Source of the DNA: Pontibacter sp. Tf4
GTDB lineage: Bacteria > Bacteroidota > Bacteroidia > Cytophagales > Hymenobacteraceae
Length of the DNA: 64,000 nucleotides
Direction: 5' to 3'
Assembly (NCBI RefSeq): GCF_014212495.1
Contig: NZ_JACKZC010000007.1
Coordinates: 248,001 to 312,000 of the forward strand
A program made the translations under genes and the position numbers. The notes beneath the pieces are model-generated. The model searched no databases, had not been told where the DNA came from, and saw nothing but the letters and a program-made list of their open reading frames with translations. Shown in pieces: positions 58,932-64,000 of the stretch (position 1 is its first letter; each line of letters begins with the position of its first letter).

Positions 58932-60357
58932 AAGCCAGCATGTTCCTGGCTATAGTTAGTCCTTTTTGTTCGCCTTTCTGCAACAGGTAACTATAGGCCT
59001 CTTCAAACTCGTTCTTCACTTTTCCTTCCAGTATCGCTTCAGTTAACATCTCTTTCAACTCCCCAACTGTTTTCGAAGGCTTCAGTTCAAAGGTCTCCAT
59101 GATGATCTCGCCGGTAATTACAGGCTGGAAATTGCGCAGTTTGTCACTTTCTTCCACTTCCACCAGGCGCTTTTCTACCTTATCAAAGTTCTGCAGGTAG
59201 CGCTTTACTTTGCTGTCGTTTTTGGAGGTGATGTCGGCGCGGCACAGTTTCATCAGGGCATCTATGTCATCGCCGGTTTCAAACAACAGCCTTCTGATGG
59301 CGGAATCGGTAACAGTATCTTTTACCAGCGCAATCGGGCGCAGATGCAGTTTTACCAGTTTCTGCACAAACTTCATGTGCTCGTTCAGGGGCAGTTTCAG
59401 ATCCTTAAACAACTTGGGTACCATGCGCGCACCACGGTCCTCGTGACCATGAAAGGTCCAGCCGGCTTTTGGGTGGTAACGTTTGGTATCCGGTTTGGCA
59501 ATGTCGTGCAGAATAGCGGCCCAGCGCAGCCACAGGTCATCTGATACCTCGGCTACGTTATCCAGCACCTGCAGGGTGTGGTAAAAATTATCTTTATGCG
59601 AATTACCGTTCTTTGTCTCCACGCCCTGCAGTTCTACCATTTTCGGGAAAATCAGGTGCAGCAGGCCGGACGTGAACAACAGTTTAAAACCGTAACTCGG
59701 GGTTGGTGCCAGTATGATCTTGTTCAGTTCATCTGTTATCCGCTCCTGCGATACTATTTTAATGCGCTCCTTGTTGTCAACTATAGCATCAAACGTATCG
59801 GGATCTATGTCAAAGCCAAGCTGTGTAGCAAAGCGAATGGCACGCATCATACGTAGCGGGTCATCTGAAAACGTAATGCCGGGCTCCAAAGGCGTGCGGA
59901 TGATTTTACGCTTCATGTCCTTCAGGCCGTCAAACTCATCTATCAGCTCGCCATAGTTTACCTTGTTCAGGCTGATGCCCAGAGCATTTATCGTAAAGTC
60001 GCGGCGTTTCAGGTCATCGTCCAGAGTGCCTTGTTCTACTTCGGGTTTGCGCGAGTGTTCGCGATAAGATTCTTTGCGGGCGCCTACAAATTCTACTTCC
60101 CAGTCGCCGGAGCGGAGCATAGCTGTCCCAAAATTCTTGAAAACCGAAACTTTTGGCTTGTGCACCATTTTTTTAGAAACCAGTTCTGCCAGCGCAATGC
60201 CGTCCCCAATGCAAACCACGTCAATATCCTTTGAGGGCCTTTTCAGTACCAGGTCGCGTACAAAACCACCTATTACGTAGGCATCTACCCCAAGCTCCGC
60301 TGCCGCAGCAGCCACCACATCAAAAACAGGATTATCCGGCAGTTTTATAGTTTCCAT
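58930..60357 (-). CDS. cca: CCA tRNA nucleotidyltransferase with HD domain
   Basis: Adds or repairs the tRNA 3'-CCA end. The ATG at 60355-60357 (METIKLPDNPVFDVV) is preferred to a TTG one codon earlier; 475 residues. The nucleotidyltransferase motif GGFVRDLVLKRPSKDIDVVC (about 30-49) holds the metal-binding DxD, RRDFTINALG follows, and the HD domain shows WAAILHDIAKPDTKR (about 283) and FHGHEDRGA. PcnB-type poly(A) polymerase is a related alternative, but the HD domain favours CCA-adding. Confidence 0.92.
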   Translation of the reverse strand: METIKLPDNPVFDVVAAAAAELGVDAYVIGGFVRDLVLKRPSKDIDVVCIGDGIALAELVSKKMVHKPKVSVFKNFGTAMLRSGDWEVEFVGARKESYREHSRKPEVEQGTLDDDLKRRDFTINALGISLNKVNYGELIDEFDGLKDMKRKIIRTPLEPGITFSDDPLRMMRAIRFATQLGFDIDPDTFDAIVDNKERIKIVSQERITDELNKIILAPTPSYGFKLLFTSGLLHLIFPKMVELQGVETKNGNSHKDNFYHTLQVLDNVAEVSDDLWLRWAAILHDIAKPDTKRYHPKAGWTFHGHEDRGARMVPKLFKDLKLPLNEHMKFVQKLVKLHLRPIALVKDTVTDSAIRRLLFETGDDIDALMKLCRADITSKNDSKVKRYLQNFDKVEKRLVEVEESDKLRNFQPVITGEIIMETFELKPSKTVGELKEMLTEAILEGKVKNEFEEAYSYLLQKGEQKGLTIARNMLA

Positions 60358-60364
60358 CAAAAAA

Positions 60365-60396
60365 GTAAAACCCCAGGCGGTTTGTTACACCTGGGG
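60365..60396 (-). terminator. Terminator-like hairpin immediately upstream of cca
   Basis: CCCCAGG and CCTGGGG pair around a 13-nt loop and are followed on the minus strand by TTTTACTTTTTTG. This ends next to the cca start codon. Confidence 0.6.
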
Positions 60397-60435
60397 CACA
60401 AAATTAAAATATTATCTCGAAAGCATTTTATTTTA

Positions 60436-60519
60436 GACAAAAGACAATTGGACAAAGGACAAAAGAAAGCTTTATGAAAAACTATAGTCTTTTGTCAATT
60501 AGTCCTTTGTCAATCTGTC
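60436..60519. repeat. Inverted-repeat element between tsaC and cca
   Basis: Left arm of GACAAAAGAC / GACAAAGGAC words (60436-60465), right arm of CTTTTGTC / GTCCTTTGTC words (60489-60519). The inner GACAAAGGAC (60451-60460) has its exact complement at 60502-60511. The loop includes ACTATAGTC. Confidence 0.7.
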
Positions 60520-60524
60520 TATAG

Positions 60525-61097
60525 TTACTCCCTTATAGTTTCGGTATCGCCGCTTTCGGTTATCTTAATGATCCGGGAAGGTTGGGCAGCCTCGGTTTCG
60601 TCCTGTCGCCAGCGTACCACGTGGTCTACGCGTTTCTTTAGCTCTTCTTCTATCTCGGCAAAGGTGGCCGGCGATTTACCACCGCTCAGGTTAGCCGATG
60701 TAGATACCAGCGGATGGTCTATCTGCCGGATCAGGCGGTGGCAGAACTCATCTTTTACTATCCGGATGGCTACACTTCCATCCTCTGCTATCAGGTGCTC
60801 GGGAAGGTTCTTTGCCTTCGGAAAAATATACGTTGTGGGCCTTTCCTGCTCTTTCAGAAGCTTTAAGAATGTCTCCGGCACTTCCTCTACATATTCGGCC
60901 AGCATTTTTTCGTCTGCTACCAGTATGATCAGGGCCTTTGCTTCGTCCCGCTCCTTTATCTTAAATATTTTCTGAACAGCCTTGGTATCGGTGGCATCGC
61001 AACCTATCCCCCACACTGTATCGGTCGGGTACAGGATCACATTGCCCATCAGCAGTTCCTCCTCCGCTGCCTGCACTTCTCTTACCAGCTCTTTCAT
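60525..61097 (-). CDS. tsaC: Threonylcarbamoyl-AMP synthase (Sua5/YrdC family)
   Basis: Makes threonylcarbamoyl-adenylate for the t6A37 modification of ANN-decoding tRNAs. The 190-residue YrdC-fold protein shows VILYPTDTVWGIGCDATD (about 21-38), KIKERDEAKALIILV and the C-terminal PLVSTSANLSGGKSPATF. It is the short (TsaC) form without the Sua5 C-terminal domain. Lies in a leftward series with the epimerase gene and cca; the gaps on both sides carry inverted-repeat elements. Confidence 0.92.
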   Translation of the reverse strand: MKELVREVQAAEEELLMGNVILYPTDTVWGIGCDATDTKAVQKIFKIKERDEAKALIILVADEKMLAEYVEEVPETFLKLLKEQERPTTYIFPKAKNLPEHLIAEDGSVAIRIVKDEFCHRLIRQIDHPLVSTSANLSGGKSPATFAEIEEELKKRVDHVVRWRQDETEAAQPSRIIKITESGDTETIRE

Positions 61098-61110
61098 CGT
61101 TTTATAGTTG

Positions 61111-61200
61111 TTAAATTGTTAAATGGCTTAATTGCTGAATTGCGATAGTTTAACTATAAGTGGGTTAACAATTTAACAATCCAGCAATTCAACAATTTAT
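61111..61200. repeat. Inverted-repeat element between the epimerase gene and tsaC
   Basis: Left arm (61111-61142) and right arm (about 61169-61200) match as inverted copies at about 25 of 32 positions, built of TTGTTAAATTG / CAATTTAACAA words, with a loop containing TAGTTTAACTATA. Confidence 0.7.
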
Positions 61201-61598
61201 TTTATTTCCTGTGTCAGTTCTACCAATACGCCATTGGCACTTTTGGGGTGCACAAAGCAAACCAGTTTATTATCAGCGCCTTTTTTGGGTTGCTCGTTCA
61301 GCAACGTAAATCCTTCCTGTTTCAGGCGTTCCATCTCGGCTATAATATCTTCTACTTCAAATGCTATGTGATGGATGCCTTCACCGCGCTTCTCTATAAA
61401 TTTAGCTATGGCACTGTCCGGGTTGGTGGCTTCCAGCAGCTCTATTTTGGTGTCGCCTACTTTAAAGAACGAGGTGTTTACGCCCTCCGAGTCCACATAC
61501 TCTGTTTTATACGGTTCTGCGCCCAGCAATTTATAGTACAGGGCATTTGCTTCGCTAAAATTTTTTACGGCTATACCAATATGTTCAACCTTCTTCAT
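61197..61598 (-). CDS. mce: Methylmalonyl-CoA epimerase
   Basis: Interconverts (R)- and (S)-methylmalonyl-CoA in propionate metabolism. The 133-residue vicinal-oxygen-chelate protein has two paired beta-alpha modules. The metal ligands are seen in KVEHIGIAVKNF (His about 5), EGIHHIAFEVEDI (His about 75) and LVELTQEI (final Glu). Glyoxalase/bleomycin-resistance relatives share the fold, but length and motifs match the epimerase. Confidence 0.93.
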   Translation of the reverse strand: MKKVEHIGIAVKNFSEANALYYKLLGAEPYKTEYVDSEGVNTSFFKVGDTKIELLEATNPDSAIAKFIEKRGEGIHHIAFEVEDIIAEMERLKQEGFTLLNEQPKKGADNKLVCFVHPKSANGVLVELTQEIK

Positions 61599-61635
61599 TT
61601 TGAATTTGTAATTAGTCTAAGTAAGTAAAATTTCG

Positions 61636-61643
61636 TATTTTTG
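61636..61643 (+). promoter_or_regulatory. -7 promoter element of the isc operon
   Basis: TATTTTTG matches TAnnTTTG and lies 68 bp before the iscS start. No -33 TTG at standard spacing is clear, which may indicate activator dependence. Confidence 0.45.
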
Positions 61644-61711
61644 CACCGAATCAAAACTAAACAATTCTGCCAACTGTTATGGTAGCAGAGTAAAAAGATA
61701 TTAAAAGTGCT

Positions 61712-62926
61712 ATGCTAACATTTCCGATATATTTAGATAACAATGCCACTACACCGCTGGACCCACGTGTACTGGATGCCATGATGCCTTACCTGACCAA
61801 CAAGTTTGGTAACGCTGCTTCGCGTAACCACGCATTTGGCTGGCATGCTGAAGAAGCCGTTGACTATGCCCGCGAGCAGATCGCTTCGCTTATCAACTGC
61901 AACCCGAAAGAGATCATCTTCACGTCAGGGGCTACCGAGTCCGACAACCTGGCTATCAAAGGTGTATTCGAAATGTATGCCTCTAAGGGTAACCACATCA
62001 TTACAGCTACTACCGAGCACAAAGCGGTGCTGGATACCTGTAAGCACATCGAAAAAATAGGCGGTAAGGTTACATACCTGCCTGTAAACGACAAAGGCCT
62101 TATCGATCTGAAGCAGCTGGAAGAAGCGATCACCGATAAGACCATCCTGATCTCGATCATGTATGCCAACAACGAAGTAGGCGTGATCCAGCCAATTAAG
62201 GAAATCTCTGCTATCGCTAAAAAGCATGGTATCCTGTTCTTTACAGATGCTACGCAGGCGGTAGGTAAAATACCGGTGGATGTAGAAGCAGATGGCATCG
62301 ACCTGATGGCTTTCTCGGGCCACAAAATGTACGGCCCTAAGGGTGTTGGTGCCCTGTATGTGCGCCGTAAAAACCCACGCGTTAAAGTTACTGCCCAGAT
62401 GGACGGTGGCGGACACGAGCGTGGTATGCGTTCCGGTACGTTGAACGTTCCTGGTATTGTTGGCCTTGGCAAAGCTGCCGAGATCGCGAAGCAGGACATG
62501 GAAGCTGATACCGCCCGTATCTCTGCCATGCGCGACCGTTTAGAGCGTGAGCTTTTAACGATAGAGGAGTCTTACGTGAATGGTTCTACGGAGCACCGTC
62601 TGCCACACGTAACCAACATCTCTTTTAAATATGTAGAAGGCGAAGGCCTGATGATGGGTGTGAAAGACATCGCTGTTTCTTCCGGATCTGCCTGTACATC
62701 AGCATCTTTGGAGCCATCTTACGTATTAAAAGCGTTGGGACTGAGCGATGACCTGGCACACTCTTCGCTGCGTTTCGGTTTCAGCCGCTTTACTACCGAC
62801 GAGGAAGTAGACTACGCGATAGACCACGTGAAAGAAGCAGTTGCCAAACTTCGTGAAATGTCTCCGCTATGGGAGATGTACAAAGAAGGTATCGACCTGA
62901 ACTCAATTGAGTGGGCAGAACATTAA
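61712..62926 (+). CDS. iscS: Cysteine desulfurase IscS
   Basis: PLP enzyme that takes sulfur from cysteine for Fe-S cluster assembly. The 404-residue protein has [18 protein letters not shown] at the N-terminus, TSGATESDN, the PLP-lysine motif [16 protein letters not shown] (about 205-220) and the catalytic cysteine loop [20 protein letters not shown] (Cys about 330). These features identify group-I IscS rather than SufS. First gene of iscS-iscU-hypothetical-iscA. Confidence 0.96.
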   Translation: MLTFPIYLDNNATTPLDPRVLDAMMPYLTNKFGNAASRNHAFGWHAEEAVDYAREQIASLINCNPKEIIFTSGATESDNLAIKGVFEMYASKGNHIITATTEHKAVLDTCKHIEKIGGKVTYLPVNDKGLIDLKQLEEAITDKTILISIMYANNEVGVIQPIKEISAIAKKHGILFFTDATQAVGKIPVDVEADGIDLMAFSGHKMYGPKGVGALYVRRKNPRVKVTAQMDGGGHERGMRSGTLNVPGIVGLGKAAEIAKQDMEADTARISAMRDRLERELLTIEESYVNGSTEHRLPHVTNISFKYVEGEGLMMGVKDIAVSSGSACTSASLEPSYVLKALGLSDDLAHSSLRFGFSRFTTDEEVDYAIDHVKEAVAKLREMSPLWEMYKEGIDLNSIEWAEH

Positions 62927-63014
62927 TAATGACGAATTAAGAATTACGAATTAATAATGATTCGTGGTTCTTGCTTCAATTCATAATTAGTAATTAATAA
63001 TTCGTAATTTAAAT
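62927..63014. repeat. AT-rich inverted-repeat element between iscS and iscU
   Basis: Left arm built of GAATTAAGAATTACGAATTA words (62931-62955), right arm of AATTCATAATTAGTAATTA and AATTCGTAATT words (62978-63010). AATTACGAATTA on the left has its complement on the right. Same vocabulary as the sdhA-sdhB element. Confidence 0.75.
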
Positions 63015-63019
63015 TAGCT

Positions 63020-63433
63020 ATGGCTTATTCAGATAAAGTAATTGATCATTATAACAACCCACGCAACGTTGGTACGCTTGATAAGGCGAAGAACAATGTG
63101 GGTACTGGCCTTGTAGGTGCGCCTGAGTGCGGCGACGTAATGCGCCTTCAGATTGAAGTAGACGAGAACCAGGTAATCACAGATGCGAAGTTCAAGACGT
63201 TCGGTTGTGGTTCTGCAATTGCTTCTTCGTCGCTGGCTACGGAGTGGCTGAAAGGTAAAACTGTTGACGAGGCACTGGCTATCGATAACATGGACATTGT
63301 GGAAGAACTGGCATTGCCTCCGGTAAAAATTCACTGCTCTGTGTTAGCTGAGGATGCTATTAAATCTGCTATCAACGACTACAGAGTAAAGAACGGTTTA
63401 CCAGCTCTTGAGCTGCCTAAGTCTCACCACTAA
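63020..63433 (+). CDS. iscU: Fe-S cluster scaffold protein IscU
   Basis: Scaffold on which new clusters are built. The 137-residue protein has the three conserved cysteines in GAPECGDVMRLQI (about 37), FGCGSAIASSSLATEWLKGK (about 63) and PVKIHCSVLAEDAI (about 106) and the chaperone-binding LPPVK motif. No regulator gene (iscR) or hscBA is seen in the window. Confidence 0.96.
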   Translation: MAYSDKVIDHYNNPRNVGTLDKAKNNVGTGLVGAPECGDVMRLQIEVDENQVITDAKFKTFGCGSAIASSSLATEWLKGKTVDEALAIDNMDIVEELALPPVKIHCSVLAEDAIKSAINDYRVKNGLPALELPKSHH

Positions 63434-63445
63434 GAAAGAGACTCG

Positions 63446-63853
63446 ATGGAGTCAAGAACAGATGTGCATGTAGAAAGTGCACGCATTCAGAAGCAGATTG
63501 AGAGCCACCTCGGTATGAGCGGCAGCAGTCTGCTTTTTGAATTCCGCCAGATGGATAACAAAACCCGTCTGGATCTGATCACGGTAAACCCGCGCCACAA
63601 CCAGTCGTTCCTGTTCCACACCGAAACCGGTTACGACAGAGTGGATGTGCTCCGCAAAATGCTGGAGTATGTGCAGAACTACCGCGACAAAGAGAGCTCT
63701 TACACCGTGCAGTGGATGGCCAGGAGCGATAAGGAGCTGAACACTTCTTACTTCAGGGCCCGAAACATGTACGAAGCGCTCGATAAATTATACTTTGGCC
63801 GCGACATGAACACTATCACTGTTTTTAGTGTTGTAATGAACCCGGTATCTTAA
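63446..63853 (+). CDS. Conserved hypothetical protein in the isc operon
   Basis: A 135-residue soluble protein (MESRTDVHVESARIQKQIES, LLFEFRQMDNKTRLDLITVN, FRARNMYEALDKLYFGRD) with mixed alpha/beta character and no cysteines, signal peptide or membrane helix. No function was recognised. It lies 12 bp after iscU and 12 bp before iscA on the same strand, so it is almost certainly co-expressed and may assist cluster assembly; this is inference from context only. Confidence 0.8.
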   Translation: MESRTDVHVESARIQKQIESHLGMSGSSLLFEFRQMDNKTRLDLITVNPRHNQSFLFHTETGYDRVDVLRKMLEYVQNYRDKESSYTVQWMARSDKELNTSYFRARNMYEALDKLYFGRDMNTITVFSVVMNPVS

Positions 63854-63865
63854 AGAACTATAGTT

Positions 63866-64000
63866 ATGATAACAGTATCAGATAAAGCAAAAGAGAAAGT
63901 TGTAAAACTGAAGCAGGACGCTCAGTTAGACGATACCTTCCGTTTGCGCGCATCTGTTGCAGGCGGTGGCTGCTCAGGCCTGTCCTACCAACTCGACTTT
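63866..64000 (+). CDS. iscA: HesB/IscA family A-type Fe-S carrier (cut by window end)
   Basis: The first 45 codons are present: MITVSDKAKEKVVKLKQDAQ, then RLRASVAGGGCSGLSYQLDF, which contains the first conserved Cys of A-type carriers (GGGCSG). The rest, including the C-terminal CGCG-type motif, is beyond the window. A perfect AACTATAGTT (63856-63865) ends immediately before its ATG. Confidence 0.9.
   Translation, partial: MITVSDKAKEKVVKLKQDAQLDDTFRLRASVAGGGCSGLSYQLDF

Noticed and set aside
61864-62529. 221-codon ORF antisense to iscS
   Set aside because: Shadow frame over a highly conserved gene.
1-64000. CRISPR arrays, tRNA or rRNA genes, prophage or transposase genes
   Set aside because: None was recognised on either strand; the regular AT-rich repeats are paired inverted arms, not spaced direct repeats with unique spacers.

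Overview
The window looks like a chromosomal segment of a pigmented, aerobic member of the Bacteroidota, probably Cytophagales / Hymenobacteraceae (Pontibacter-like). The basis is gene content: type IX secretion proteins (PorU2/PorV2), a gliding-motility-type surface protein, a B-type sdhCAB operon, a carotenoid cluster with ketolase and hydroxylase, HYC_CC_PP/TonB-receptor/HMA metal genes, and promoters of the Bacteroidota TTG-N19/20-TAnnTTTG type. The genus is an inference. No rRNA, tRNA, CRISPR array, phage or transposase gene was seen.

Layout. 1-941: 5' part of a secreted surface protein (-). 1314-4820: sdhC-sdhA-sdhB (+). 4963-5487: flavin reductase. 5755-21545 (-): the whole dcw cell-wall/division cluster, mraZ-rsmH-ftsL-ftsI-murE-mraY-[four-helix-bundle gene]-murD-ftsW-murG-murC-ftsQ-ftsA-ftsZ (murF is not in it). 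21546-21898: a dense control region with candidate MraZ-box arrays facing both ways and three perfect DnaA boxes. 21899-24945 (+): cysteine-rich HYC_CC_PP-like protein, TonB-dependent receptor and HMA-domain protein, probably a copper/heavy-metal module. 25046-33221 (-): outer-membrane protein, then carotenoid genes crtW, ispH, crtY-type cyclase, a hypothetical, crtB, crtI, an ECF sigma factor, a CarH/LitR-like B12 MerR regulator and crtZ. 33271-43233: phenylacetate catabolism (enoyl-CoA hydratase, TetR regulator, paaABCD, and paaE apart on the other strand), interrupted by a DUF433/DUF5615 toxin-antitoxin-like pair with a frameshifted toxin, an NlpE-like lipoprotein and an M3 peptidase. 43503-49371: AP2/HNH-like protein, M23 peptidase, LolE-type permease, NamZ-type muramidase, fmt, folA. 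49428-55631 (-): porU2 and porV2. 55889-58728 (+): PadR regulator and PspC/GIN membrane protein. 58930-61598 (-): cca, tsaC, methylmalonyl-CoA epimerase. 61712-64000 (+): iscS-iscU-hypothetical-iscA (cut by the window end).

Three kinds of repetitive structure overlie the genes. First, the palindrome AACTATAGTT and its CTATAGTT/AACTATAG sub-words occur at very high density throughout, inside and outside genes, like a highly iterated palindrome. Second, eight AT-rich inverted-repeat elements all lie between co-directional genes; one of them carries a four-helix-bundle (S23/IVP-like) gene between two 28-bp inverted repeats inside the dcw operon, and a second element between paaC and paaD has the same end sequence without the gene. 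Third, there are GC-rich REP-like repeats, including a perfect 31-bp inverted pair upstream of folA.

All calls come from reading sequence and translations. No database search, skew plot or folding calculation was run.
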